This document shows positions 5,937-14,397 of a stretch of DNA of 39,968 bases, one piece after another (position 1 is the stretch's first letter; each line of letters starts with the position of its first letter). The DNA is from a virus. The stretch spans positions 1 through 39,968 of IMG/VR virus record IMGVR_UViG_3300043446_002306, one strand, 5' to 3'. The position numbers and the translations under genes were made by a program. Below the pieces are notes generated by a model. That model made no database searches. It had not been told where the DNA came from and worked only from the letters and a program-made list of their open reading frames with translations.

Positions 5937-7684
5937 ACTTTGACTTGAACCATTTCTACAAGTTTTGCAAGGAACTCAAAGTAGAAACCAAGGAGTTAGG
6001 GATTCAAAGGCTTGGGAATCGTTTGCTGGGCAGCCAGAAGTATGTAATGGAGGAAGTGGCTAAAGGCTTAAACGAGGATGTGCATTTCTTTGTAGTGTTA
6101 AAGGGTAGGCAGTTAGGGATTACGACGATCTCACTTGCACTTGATCTTTACTGGCATTTCAAACATCCTGGGTTTCAGGGAACGCTAACAACGGATACGG
6201 AAGAGAACCGAGATCAGTTTCGTACGACTTTAGCGATGTACATGGATGGATTGCCACCGGAGTACAAGATTCCACTGGTGACGCATAACCGCAATCAGAT
6301 GGTTTTGAAGAATAGGTCAAGGCTGTTCTATCAAGTAGCAGGATTGCGAGCCAAGGGGTCGCTAGGTCGAGGCAAAGGGATTACTTACCTGCATGGCACA
6401 GAGACTTCGAGTTGGGGTGATGAAGAAGGCTTAGCTTCCTTGCTGGCATCTTTAGCTGAAAAGAACCCTAACCGGCTTTATCTGTTTGAGAGTACGGCTC
6501 GCGGGTTCAATATGTGGCATGACATGTGGACGGTCGCTAAGCGAGCGAGAACCCAGAGAGCAATCTTTTGCGGATGGTGGCGCAATGAACTCTACATGCT
6601 TGAACCTGAAAGCAAGGAGTATCGGGTTTACTGGGATGGGAAGCTCAACCCCGAAGAAAAGGAATGGACAAAAGATATTAAGAAGCTCTATGGCATCGAG
6701 ATCAATTCAAGACAAATGGCCTGGTGGCGCTGGAAGATGTTTGAAGGCTTAAAAGATGAAGCCTTGATGTATCAAGAGTTTCCACCGACTGAAGACTATG
6801 CCTTTGTCATGACGGGTACGAGTTTCTTCTCACACTCTCGTTGCACAGACGCTGCAAGAGCCTGTAAAGAACATCTACCAGACTACTATCGTTTCTCACT
6901 GGGCCAGTTCTTTGAAGACACCACACTGATTAAAAGCACAGAGAAACTAGCCACACTTAAAATCTGGGAAGAACCCATTGACAATGCGTTTTACGTCATT
7001 GGTGCTGACCCTGCTTATGGTTCTTCAGACTGGGCTGATCGCTTCTGTATTCAGGTTTATCGTGCTTATGCAGACGGTATGGAGCAAGTGGCTGAGTTTG
7101 CAACCAATGAACTCAACACTTACCAGTTTGCCTGGGTGATTTGCTACTTGGCTGGTGCTTACAAGAACTCGACACTGAACCTTGAAGTCAATGGGCCAGG
7201 TCAAGCCGTTTTAAACGAGATCAAGAACTTAAAGCGTCAAGCACAGACCTATGATGCTAACAAGGCAAGAGGTTTAATGGATGTGCTGGCTCACATGTCG
7301 CACTACCTTTGGCGGCGCAATGATTCACTCGGTGGTTTATCAAACTCATTAGGTTACTTAACCACCCATTCATCCAAAGAAAGGATGATGAATTACTTTA
7401 AGGACTACTTTGAACGCCAGATGTTGACCGTACGTTCAATGGAGCTGCTCGAAGAGATGAAGTCTGTGATTCGAGATATGGGTGGTATTTCAGCGCATGG
7501 CAGAAACAAAGATGATCGTGTGATTGCCACAGCCTTGGCGACCGTTGCCTTTGCTGAGCAAGTCATGCCAAGATTGATGGCCTTGCGGGTGACGCGATCA
7601 AAGCGTGAAGAGCAAGAAGTCATGCGCGATGAGCCTGTGATGCAAAAGTCCATCAACAATTACCTGAAAGCGATTGGTGTGTGA
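5933..7684 (+). CDS. terL: Terminase large subunit, 583 aa
   Basis: The packaging motor: an N-terminal ATPase drives DNA into the prohead and a C-terminal RNase H-like nuclease cuts the concatemer. The Walker A variant is KGRQLGITT at residues 57-65, a form typical of phage terminases. A candidate Walker B region with coupling residues lies around TETSSWGDEE and LYLFESTARGFN. The nuclease acidic residues are visible as GADPAYGSSD (Asp359), LEVNGPG (Glu418) and NKDDRVIA (Asp527/528). Length is normal for the family. No separate small subunit is recognised; candidates are the genes at 5624 and 7684. Confidence 0.95.
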   Translation: MNFDLNHFYKFCKELKVETKELGIQRLGNRLLGSQKYVMEEVAKGLNEDVHFFVVLKGRQLGITTISLALDLYWHFKHPGFQGTLTTDTEENRDQFRTTLAMYMDGLPPEYKIPLVTHNRNQMVLKNRSRLFYQVAGLRAKGSLGRGKGITYLHGTETSSWGDEEGLASLLASLAEKNPNRLYLFESTARGFNMWHDMWTVAKRARTQRAIFCGWWRNELYMLEPESKEYRVYWDGKLNPEEKEWTKDIKKLYGIEINSRQMAWWRWKMFEGLKDEALMYQEFPPTEDYAFVMTGTSFFSHSRCTDAARACKEHLPDYYRFSLGQFFEDTTLIKSTEKLATLKIWEEPIDNAFYVIGADPAYGSSDWADRFCIQVYRAYADGMEQVAEFATNELNTYQFAWVICYLAGAYKNSTLNLEVNGPGQAVLNEIKNLKRQAQTYDANKARGLMDVLAHMSHYLWRRNDSLGGLSNSLGYLTTHSSKERMMNYFKDYFERQMLTVRSMELLEEMKSVIRDMGGISAHGRNKDDRVIATALATVAFAEQVMPRLMALRVTRSKREEQEVMRDEPVMQKSINNYLKAIGV

Positions 7685-8067
7685 TGTTGACGAAAGCGCA
7701 AATGATGGAGGAGTTACCCAAGTTCTTTGCTGATAAGAACCGAGGGATTTCGCTACCTCACTTTGCTGAGCTATGCGGTGTTGATCACTATCACTTGCGA
7801 GACATCTTCATCTACCAGAAGGTGCCGCTTACAGAGCGTGTACAGCGTCGTGTCAATAAAATCTATGCCCAGGTATTGAAAGGTGAAATACGCACCATGC
7901 AGCGTGGTTTGAAGCGCTGGGTGGAGTATCGAGAAACGCCTAAGCCAGCGATGGTGAGGCGCACGTTACTGACCTTTGATGGTCAGGGTTTTAAGTTGGA
8001 TGTCGGTATACGCCCCAGGGCTGAGGACTACCGTCGTCGTTCGCTTGATGAACAGATGAAAGGATGA
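7684..8067 (+). CDS. Hypothetical DNA-binding-like protein, 127 aa (terminase-adjacent)
   Basis: Not firmly recognised. Residues about 20-60 (ISLPHFAELCGVDHYHLRDI, then VPLTERVQRRVNKIY) read like a helix-turn-helix, and the C-terminal half is strongly basic, so DNA binding is likely. Encoded between terminase and portal, it could be the missing small terminase subunit, but this is inference. ATG at 7684 overlaps the terminase stop as TGATG; an in-frame GTG three bases earlier is the alternative. Confidence 0.75.
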   Translation: MLTKAQMMEELPKFFADKNRGISLPHFAELCGVDHYHLRDIFIYQKVPLTERVQRRVNKIYAQVLKGEIRTMQRGLKRWVEYRETPKPAMVRRTLLTFDGQGFKLDVGIRPRAEDYRRRSLDEQMKG

Positions 8068-8069
8068 TC

Positions 8070-8501
8070 ATGGTGTTACATGACTACAAATGCCCCGTAC
8101 ACGGTTTCTTTGAATCCAAAGAAGCTATCTGTCCTGCTGGCTGCACGGATGTGCAACTGGTGTTTCTACAACCCGTTGGTCTTAAATCAGACAGCACCAA
8201 ACACGCCGATAGCACCTTAAGAGAACTCGCCAAGGATTACGGCATGAGTGACATCAAGTCCACCCGTGAGGGTGAGGCGCAACCTCATGCTTTATTGAAT
8301 GCTCAGCAAAAGCAAATGGCTGAGAACCCATTCAGTGTGAAATGGGGTTCGCCTGATCAAGCCAAGCAGTACAACCTCAATCCGATTCGGGATGAAACTG
8401 TTGGTGGGCTAGCCGCAATCAGGAACTCAGGTGTAACATTGGCGAAGCCCAGACCTGGTGTAGTGATGAAAGATCACGAAAACTTGCAGATAAAGCAATG
8501 A
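8070..8501 (+). CDS. Hypothetical protein with N-terminal zinc-ribbon-like motif, 143 aa
   Basis: Not recognised. Near the N-terminus DYKCPVHGFFE followed by CPAGC gives three Cys and a His in a rubredoxin-like spacing, typical of phage zinc-ribbon proteins. The rest is polar and probably extended. The start at 8070 is preferred over ATG 8064 because AAAGG then sits at good spacing. It overlaps the portal start as ATGA and sits between terminase and portal genes, which suggests a role in packaging or head assembly. Confidence 0.75.
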   Translation: MVLHDYKCPVHGFFESKEAICPAGCTDVQLVFLQPVGLKSDSTKHADSTLRELAKDYGMSDIKSTREGEAQPHALLNAQQKQMAENPFSVKWGSPDQAKQYNLNPIRDETVGGLAAIRNSGVTLAKPRPGVVMKDHENLQIKQ

Positions 8502-10123
8502 AAATCCCAACAGATTTGGTTGAGCGTGAGCAGTTTTACTATGACTTAGTGGAGAAATGCTCCGTCAGTATCCAATCAAGGACTGGCGAATACGATTCAT
8601 TGCGCTCTTACTATCTTTTTGGAGCAGGCATTGATGCACCGCCCGCCTACTACAACAAGATTTACCCTCACATTGATCAGCTCTCTTCGTTTCTTTACTC
8701 GGCAGAAACGACACGCTTTTCCATCACGCTTGGTGCCTCAGTAGAACCTAGCTATCAGTCCATGATTCCTTCGCTCACTGGCGCATTGAATGATGACTGG
8801 CTGAACTCCAACGCTGATCAGGTCTTTGCTCAAGCGCTTAACTGGGCGCTTTGCTACAACTCCACCTTTATCAAGCTCATTCCTAAAAAGGGTATGCACC
8901 CTTACATGGTTGATCCACGCTTGATGGGTGTGCTGCGCGAAGATACGCCCTACACCGATAGGCAAGAAGCGCTCGTACAGATTTACTACATCACAAAGAG
9001 CGAACTGCAAGCTCGTCTTTACTCGCACCCCAATCGAGATGCGATCTTTGCGCGGGTGCAAATAGGTGAATCGCAGCAGTCTCAAGTACCTGATGGCATT
9101 CAGCGTCTGATTCTTTCGGCTACTGACCCCACGATGTATGGGAATGTGAACCTCAATATCGCTGGGATGCAGACCTATAAGCCAACGGTGGGTGAAGAAA
9201 CCATCAAGATGACGGAGTTATGGGTCTGGAATGACGACACCGAAGACTATCAGTGCGTAACCATTGCCGATCCTAACGTCGTTGTGTATGACAGGCCAGG
9301 TGCAAGCATGTTCTTAAAGGGTGAATTGCCCTTTGTACAGATTTGCCCAACACCTCAGTACGACTATTACTGGGGTATCTCTGAGGTTGGAAGGCTTGTT
9401 TTCCTGCAAGACATGCGAAATAAACGCATGGCAGAAATTCTTGACCTGCTTTCTAAGCAAGTAGCACCGCCTACAGCGCTTATTGGCTTTACAGGATTGC
9501 TTGATGAGAAGAATTTTGCGCTTAATCGTGCTGCTGGCTTGCTTGCAACCGACATGCCGAACGCGAAAGTTGAGCAATTAGCGCCATCGATACCCAATGA
9601 TCTCTTTAGAGAGATTGATCAGATCGACAAAATGTTTGAAGAAGCCTCTGGCATTGTGAATGTGCTGCAAGGTAGGGGCGAATCAGGCGTTAGAAGTGCT
9701 GGTCATGCTTCACAATTGGCACGTTTAGGCTCTTCAAGGGCTAAAAAACGCGCTTTAATCGTTGAAGATGCGCTAGAAAAGATGGCAACGCTCTATTTGA
9801 AGTGTATGCAGGTCTATTCAGCCCGTTCTTATCGTGATTTAGACCAAAATAAGTTCATTGCAGGCCAATTTACCGACGATTTTGTGGTGAAAGTGGATGC
9901 TCACAGCAATTCGCCTATCTTTACCGAAGATTTGCGTGCTTTGGCCTTTGCGCTAGCAGATCGTGGCGCAATTACCAAAGAAAGGCTCATTGACATCCTT
10001 GAACCACCCATGAAACAACAATTGAAAGAAGATTTGCGTAAGATGCAAGAAGCGCAACAATCTGCTCAAATGATGCAAGCCCAGCAACAGCCTGAAAGTG
10101 CTGCTCAACCGGAGGCGTTATGA
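8498..10123 (+). CDS. Portal protein (head-tail connector), 541 aa
   Basis: The dodecameric portal forms the vertex through which DNA is packaged and released. Support: length, position after terminase and before scaffold and coat, and portal-like features such as the N-terminal Y-rich segment (SLRSYYLFGAGIDAPPAYYN), a central wing region (GISEVGRLVFLQDMRNKRMA, then PPTALIG) and the helix around RSAGHASQLARLGSSRAKKR. The Gln-rich C-terminus (QQSAQMMQAQQQ) would form the flexible barrel end. The stop overlaps the next start as ATGA. Confidence 0.85.
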   Translation: MKIPTDLVEREQFYYDLVEKCSVSIQSRTGEYDSLRSYYLFGAGIDAPPAYYNKIYPHIDQLSSFLYSAETTRFSITLGASVEPSYQSMIPSLTGALNDDWLNSNADQVFAQALNWALCYNSTFIKLIPKKGMHPYMVDPRLMGVLREDTPYTDRQEALVQIYYITKSELQARLYSHPNRDAIFARVQIGESQQSQVPDGIQRLILSATDPTMYGNVNLNIAGMQTYKPTVGEETIKMTELWVWNDDTEDYQCVTIADPNVVVYDRPGASMFLKGELPFVQICPTPQYDYYWGISEVGRLVFLQDMRNKRMAEILDLLSKQVAPPTALIGFTGLLDEKNFALNRAAGLLATDMPNAKVEQLAPSIPNDLFREIDQIDKMFEEASGIVNVLQGRGESGVRSAGHASQLARLGSSRAKKRALIVEDALEKMATLYLKCMQVYSARSYRDLDQNKFIAGQFTDDFVVKVDAHSNSPIFTEDLRALAFALADRGAITKERLIDILEPPMKQQLKEDLRKMQEAQQSAQMMQAQQQPESAAQPEAL

Positions 10124-10293
10124 ACGAAAACAGTGAATCGTCAAGCAATATGCAAAATTCCTACCGTTCACAAGGTGATCAACCTCGCGTAACGGAAACG
10201 GACTTGCGTGAAATGAATAAAGCACCTCGCTTGCAGTATCAGCGAGCACCCATGAACCGGACGGCTTACCGTTCTGCTGGCAAAAGGTATTGA
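10120..10293 (+). CDS. Hypothetical small protein, 57 aa
   Basis: Not recognised. Ser/Asn-rich at the N-terminus and Arg/Tyr-rich at the C-terminus (YQRAPMNRTAYRSAGKRY), therefore probably disordered and nucleic-acid or capsid binding. GGAGG stands four bases before the ATG, which overlaps the portal stop as ATGA. Confidence 0.65.
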   Translation: MNENSESSSNMQNSYRSQGDQPRVTETDLREMNKAPRLQYQRAPMNRTAYRSAGKRY

Positions 10294-10294
10294 T

Positions 10295-10342
10295 ATGTAT
10301 CAACGCAAAATGTTTCGTCGTGCGCGTCCTTCGCGTCGCTAG
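10295..10342 (+). CDS. Candidate 15-residue arginine-rich peptide
   Basis: A minute frame, MYQRKMFRRARPSRR, preceded by AAAGG at workable spacing and starting one base after the previous stop. Eight of fifteen residues are Arg or Lys, so if made it would bind nucleic acid. It lies between portal and head genes. It may be chance, but its position and ribosome binding site fit the operon. Confidence 0.35.
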   Translation: MYQRKMFRRARPSRR

Positions 10343-10392
10343 ACTTGACAACAAGTGAGTAAACGCTTACAAACCGCGCAAAGGAGTAAGTG

Positions 10393-10857
10393 ATGGCCGT
10401 CTCAACCGAAGAGATTATGAAACTCATTCGCGGTGGCGATAAGACGAAAGTCGAAGTCGAAGTCGAGGGTGAAGAAAAAAAGGATATGGAAGACGCAGAA
10501 AAGCCTGCGTTGTCTGGCGCTGATTCGCCACCTATGGCCTCTCCCATGTCAACACCAGAACCCAAGCAGGGCGAAGAGATGCAAGGCCGCATCGATGTGC
10601 AGCTCGGCATGGGTATGTTGATGGGTGCGCTCCAAAAGTTTCCTGAAGATTCCAAAGAGGCGAAAGCACTTACCGAAGTGATTCGGCAACTTGGTTCTTC
10701 CTTTGGCGAGATGGATGCCAAAGCAAAAGAATTGGCTCCGGCTGACATCATGCAAATGATCCAGACGTTGCCTCAAGCTGGTGGTGCCTCGGCAGAAATG
10801 CGAGCAATGGCTGCATCACCTGTCCCTGGTACGCAAAAACCACCCCTTCCTATCTAG
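10393..10857 (+). CDS. Hypothetical acidic head-region protein, 154 aa
   Basis: Not recognised. The first third is a Glu/Lys stretch (KTKVEVEVEGEEKKDMEDAE), the middle is Pro/Met-rich and the C-terminal half is helical (GMGMLMGALQKFPEDSKEAK). Low-complexity acidic proteins here often act in head assembly. AAGGAG lies six bases before the ATG at 10393. Confidence 0.75.
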   Translation: MAVSTEEIMKLIRGGDKTKVEVEVEGEEKKDMEDAEKPALSGADSPPMASPMSTPEPKQGEEMQGRIDVQLGMGMLMGALQKFPEDSKEAKALTEVIRQLGSSFGEMDAKAKELAPADIMQMIQTLPQAGGASAEMRAMAASPVPGTQKPPLPI

Positions 10858-10866
10858 GAGCAAGCA

Positions 10867-11046
10867 ATGGAATTATTTAAGCCTCGCGCTGGAACGATTC
10901 GTAAGCCGCTGGATAACCAGCAGCAAAACGGTCAGATCACTAACCCTCCTCGTTACGACATGTTTGGTGGCCTGTCTGGCGCTAACAAAGTGTCGCGTAA
11001 CAAGATGAGCCTCAGCAAGCCTGGGGACACCAAGAAAGTTTACTAA
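10867..11046 (+). CDS. Hypothetical small protein, 59 aa
   Basis: Not recognised. Basic, Gln/Asn-rich and probably disordered (RKPLDNQQQNGQITNPPRYD). AGGAG precedes the ATG at good spacing. It sits just upstream of the scaffold and coat genes. Confidence 0.65.
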   Translation: MELFKPRAGTIRKPLDNQQQNGQITNPPRYDMFGGLSGANKVSRNKMSLSKPGDTKKVY

Positions 11047-11065
11047 GTTTTAGGAAGGGCTGAAC

Positions 11066-11605
11066 ATGTCACTCGAATCACTAACCCCAGATGCACGCGA
11101 TGAGTTGGCAGCACTTGCAAAAGCGCTTGCCGAGAATCCTAAGACTCGTCGTGAGTTCTTAAAACTCACTAAAACAGCGCACCCTGACTTGCCGGTGCCT
11201 GAAATTGAGATTGAAGAGCACACCAACCGTGCGGTTGCAGCACAAGAGGCAAAAATTGCCGCTTTGGAAGCCAGACTTCGTGAGAAGGAAGCTAAAGAAG
11301 AGCTGGCAAGACGGCGCTCGGTGTTGAAAGAGAAAGGGTTTGCTGAAAACGAAGATGACATCAAGATGATCGAAAAAATCATGGTTGAAAAAGGTATCAA
11401 CAACCATGAGACTGCTGCGCAGTACATCATGCAGGAAAAGCAGCTTGATCGTCCTACACCGGTCTTTAATGGTTCGGCTGTCATTAACAAGATGGGCATC
11501 CAGAACTTTATGAAGAATCCGGTTGCCGCTGCGCGAGAGCAGGCGGCTGCTGCGTTTAATGAGCTGCGTAACGGTAATCGTTCGCGGCCTATTGGTTTAG
11601 GTTAA
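11066..11605 (+). CDS. Probable scaffolding protein, 179 aa
   Basis: Called from position directly upstream of the coat gene and from composition: an acidic N-terminus, a long coiled-coil-like section (VAAQEAKIAALEARLREKEA, then ELARRRSVLKEKG) and a basic end (NELRNGNRSRPIGLG) of the kind that binds coat protein in P22-type scaffolds. No family motif is decisive. GGAAGGGCTGAAC precedes the ATG. Confidence 0.7.
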   Translation: MSLESLTPDARDELAALAKALAENPKTRREFLKLTKTAHPDLPVPEIEIEEHTNRAVAAQEAKIAALEARLREKEAKEELARRRSVLKEKGFAENEDDIKMIEKIMVEKGINNHETAAQYIMQEKQLDRPTPVFNGSAVINKMGIQNFMKNPVAAAREQAAAAFNELRNGNRSRPIGLG

Positions 11606-11628
11606 GGGCTGTTTTTTAGGAGCTAAAC

Positions 11629-12639
11629 ATGGCTATCGGTGGTGGTATTCTCCCAGCATCGGGCACCAGTCAGTTTAATGAACTGACCTACGTTACTCGT
11701 AGAGCATTCATTCCCAAACTGGTTGTCCAGCTTTATAACTCAACGCCCCTGCTTGCCGCGCTGCTGGCGAATTCACAAACCGCCTCTGGTGGTGTGTCTT
11801 CCGTCACCGTGCCGGTTCAGGGTTCCCAGTTTGTTAACGCGCAGTGGTCGGACTACTCTGGTTCGTTTGCACAGCCTGCTGTTCAGCAAGGTGCATACAA
11901 CGCTGAGTGGAACCTCAAGCTGATGATTGCACCCGTGCCGTTCCTCGGTATGGAAGGTGCAGTTCAGCAAGACTACGCTGTAATTCCCTTGATTGAGGCT
12001 CGCATGAATGATGCGACCAACGTCATGATGGATGCTATGGCAACCGCGCTTTACACTAACACCACCAATACACAGCAATTCACGGGTCTTCCCGCTGCTG
12101 TGGATGATGGTACTGGTACAGCGACTTACGGCAATATCAACCGTTCAACCAACACCTGGTGGAAGTCAAAGCAATACGCTGCTGGCTCGGTTAACCCGAC
12201 TCGTCAGAACTTGCTTCAGTACATCTCCGGTACCGTGAAGAACTCGGCAGAGGTTCCGACCTTTGGCGTTTGCGGTTTTGGCACATGGACGTTGCTGGCA
12301 CAAGACTTTGTAGGCCAAGAAACCTACATGATTACGCCAGGATCGAGTTTTGCCAACGGTGAAGATGGCCCCAATGCAGCGTTTCGTGCGTTGATGGTTG
12401 CTGGCGTACCGATCTATCCTGATCCGTATTGCCCAGAAGGCACCCTGTACTTGCTCAACACGAATTACATGAGCATGTATATTCACGAACAGGCTGAGTT
12501 TGCCTTTACTGGCTTTGAGTCCACCTTGCCTAACTGGCAGATTGGATATGTTGGCGCTGTGTTGACCATTGCAGAATTGGTAAACACCAAGCCCAAGGCC
12601 ATGACCAAGGTAACGGGCTACAACTCGTTGACCCTGTAA
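11629..12639 (+). CDS. Major capsid protein, 336 aa
   Basis: Assembles the icosahedral head. Length, position after the scaffold, and the N-terminal pattern (FNELTYVTRRAFIPKLVVQL followed by a TPLLAALL helix) fit a HK97-fold coat protein. The middle holds PVQGSQFVNAQWSDYSG and the region near residues 240-275 (APDGPNAAFRALM-like, VAGVPIYPDPYCP) is the A-domain pattern of similar coats. AGGAG lies upstream of the ATG. Confidence 0.9.
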   Translation: MAIGGGILPASGTSQFNELTYVTRRAFIPKLVVQLYNSTPLLAALLANSQTASGGVSSVTVPVQGSQFVNAQWSDYSGSFAQPAVQQGAYNAEWNLKLMIAPVPFLGMEGAVQQDYAVIPLIEARMNDATNVMMDAMATALYTNTTNTQQFTGLPAAVDDGTGTATYGNINRSTNTWWKSKQYAAGSVNPTRQNLLQYISGTVKNSAEVPTFGVCGFGTWTLLAQDFVGQETYMITPGSSFANGEDGPNAAFRALMVAGVPIYPDPYCPEGTLYLLNTNYMSMYIHEQAEFAFTGFESTLPNWQIGYVGAVLTIAELVNTKPKAMTKVTGYNSLTL

Positions 12640-12649
12640 GGAGTAAAAC

Positions 12650-12982
12650 ATGGCACTTGCACTTAATAAAATCATTGTTAGCGGTCTTGCCGCAAACTCT
12701 GACGGCGCTTATTTTGACGCTGGTTCGCAGACTGTTGCAGCGGGTACGGATGTTGTTATCCCTGCCGGTCTGTACATCATGTTCCCCGTTGCTAACCTTT
12801 CGGTTAAGGCTAGTCTGGATGGTACGACGTTTACCAGCATCATGGCTGCGTCAACAACCACTGGCGGCGTTGTGATCTCTGATGGCGTTAACGTCAAATG
12901 GAGTTCAGCATCGGGAACCGTGACTGCGCAGTATCTGACCATCAATGGTGGTCAAGCAGCGACCGGTACTTACAACACGTAA
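12650..12982 (+). CDS. Possible head decoration protein, 110 aa
   Basis: Not recognised by sequence. Beta-rich with many Thr, Val and Ser residues (TVAAGTDVVIPAGLYIMFPV), directly after the coat gene, which is where decoration or head-fibre proteins are often encoded. AAGGAGTAAAAC precedes the ATG. Confidence 0.7.
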   Translation: MALALNKIIVSGLAANSDGAYFDAGSQTVAAGTDVVIPAGLYIMFPVANLSVKASLDGTTFTSIMAASTTTGGVVISDGVNVKWSSASGTVTAQYLTINGGQAATGTYNT

Positions 12983-12994
12983 TTGGAGTAAAGC

Positions 12995-13414
12995 ATGGAT
13001 GCCAACAAAGTAGGTAGTCTGCTACCTCAGCAGTTCGGAGGTATCCTGCTTGGGACACTGATCGGCGCGAACATGAATTCGACCGACGATCAGATCATCA
13101 CGATGTTTAGCAACCCGTCGAAGTACATTATTCGGCGGATCGTGGTGGCTAATGCTTCAATTTCGTTGACCACTGCGGCAGGCGGCGTTTATACCGCTGC
13201 CTCCAAAGGTGGTGTTGCGGTTGTAGCGTCATCCCAAGCATACTCTTCACTTAGTTCTTCTGGCTTGTTTCTTGATCTGACGCTTAATACGTCGGGCAGT
13301 GCAAGTACGACGGTAAAATCAAGCATTCCTAATCTGTATTTGTCGCTGACCACCGCTCAAGGTGCAGCAGCAACGGCAGATGTGTACGTCTACGGCGACA
13401 TTCTACAAGCGTGA
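12995..13414 (+). CDS. Hypothetical virion protein, 139 aa
   Basis: Not recognised. Beta-rich and low in charge (VVANASISLTTAAGGVYTAA), resembling other small surface proteins next to coat genes. GGAGTAAAGC precedes the ATG; the stop overlaps the next gene's GTG start. Confidence 0.7.
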   Translation: MDANKVGSLLPQQFGGILLGTLIGANMNSTDDQIITMFSNPSKYIIRRIVVANASISLTTAAGGVYTAASKGGVAVVASSQAYSSLSSSGLFLDLTLNTSGSASTTVKSSIPNLYLSLTTAQGAAATADVYVYGDILQA

Positions 13415-13752
13415 TTTACGTTACCAACAAGGGCGCTCATACACTGGTTGACCGTTTCGATGGTCAGTCGTATGAGTTCCCGCCTAATACCTGTATCGGC
13501 GTACCTGAAGAGGTTGCAACACACATCTTTGGTTACGGCGATGACAACAAAGTTCCATACCTTGCTCGTTTAGGCTGGATGAAGATGAATACCGAGTATG
13601 AGCTTGCAATGAAGCGCTTACGCGAGTTTTCATTTAGCCGTGAACCAGCAGATACCAGCCACTTGTCAGCCCTGGTGGTGGAGCGAGTAGCCCCTCCTAG
13701 TCCTAAAGGCAAGGCGGGGCAAAAGTCCACATCCACGGTGTCCACTCAATGA
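13411..13752 (+). CDS. Hypothetical head-tail region protein, 113 aa (GTG start)
   Basis: Not recognised. An N-terminal beta segment (MIYVTNKGAHTLVDRFDGQS) and a Pro/Lys/Ser-rich tail. It starts with GTG overlapping the upstream TGA, and it lies just before the tail adaptor gene, so a head-completion role is possible. Confidence 0.65.
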   Translation: MIYVTNKGAHTLVDRFDGQSYEFPPNTCIGVPEEVATHIFGYGDDNKVPYLARLGWMKMNTEYELAMKRLREFSFSREPADTSHLSALVVERVAPPSPKGKAGQKSTSTVSTQ

Positions 13753-13759
13753 GGTTTGA

Positions 13760-14395
13760 ATGGCAACGTATTCGGGGTACATCACGGAAGTTAGAAGGCT
13801 TCTGCACGATGCGGCTGGTAACTTTTGGACGGATACCGAGCTAGCCGACTATATCAATGATGCGCGAGAGCGTGTCGTTCGAGATACCGGCTGTTTGCGT
13901 ACGATCCAGTCGTATACCATCCTTAATGCGGTTGAAACGCTGTCTTATGCAGCGCTTCCGCAAGCTAATCGCACAATTGATGTCTTAAACGTCAATTTAT
14001 ACTGGGGTAACACCCGTATTCCGTTGCGCTACCTTGCTTGGAGCCAGTTCAACGCAGAGTTGCGTTTTTGGCAGAATTACACGGGTAGACCAGTTGCTTT
14101 TAGCATTTACGGACAGCAAACGATTTACTTTGGCCCGATTCCTGACCAAAACTACCAGATTGAAGTCGATACAGTGATTCTTCCTGAGCCACTGACCTCG
14201 AACTCATCCATTGAAACCATTCTTGACCCGTATACCAAGCCTGTTAAATACTACGCAGCACATACTGCAAAGTACAAAGAGCAGTCATACGGTGAAGCAG
14301 AAATCTTTAAGGCGCAGTATGAACAGCAAGTCAAGGCAGCACTGACTTCGACCATGACGCGCCGACTTCCGACACCCTATAGCATTCCGTATTGA
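13760..14395 (+). CDS. Tail adaptor / head-completion protein (P22 gp4- or gp11-like), 211 aa
   Basis: Starts with the pattern YITEVRRLLHDAAGNFWTDT and ELADYINDARERVVRDTG, which is typical of phage adaptor proteins that attach below the portal in short-tailed phages. Mostly helical with a beta section in the middle (QQTIYFGPIPDQNYQIEVD). Its position before a gp10-like gene matches the P22 order. GAGG lies before the ATG at 13760. Confidence 0.8.
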   Translation: MATYSGYITEVRRLLHDAAGNFWTDTELADYINDARERVVRDTGCLRTIQSYTILNAVETLSYAALPQANRTIDVLNVNLYWGNTRIPLRYLAWSQFNAELRFWQNYTGRPVAFSIYGQQTIYFGPIPDQNYQIEVDTVILPEPLTSNSSIETILDPYTKPVKYYAAHTAKYKEQSYGEAEIFKAQYEQQVKAALTSTMTRRLPTPYSIPY

Positions 14396-14397
14396 TC

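Noticed and set aside
10266-10751. 161-codon minus-strand frame
   Set aside because: Ser/Phe/Ile-rich antisense product of an acidic low-complexity gene; no supporting context.
12166-12675. 169-codon minus-strand frame across the coat gene
   Set aside because: Antisense to the major capsid gene, no operon context, composition follows from the coat gene codons.
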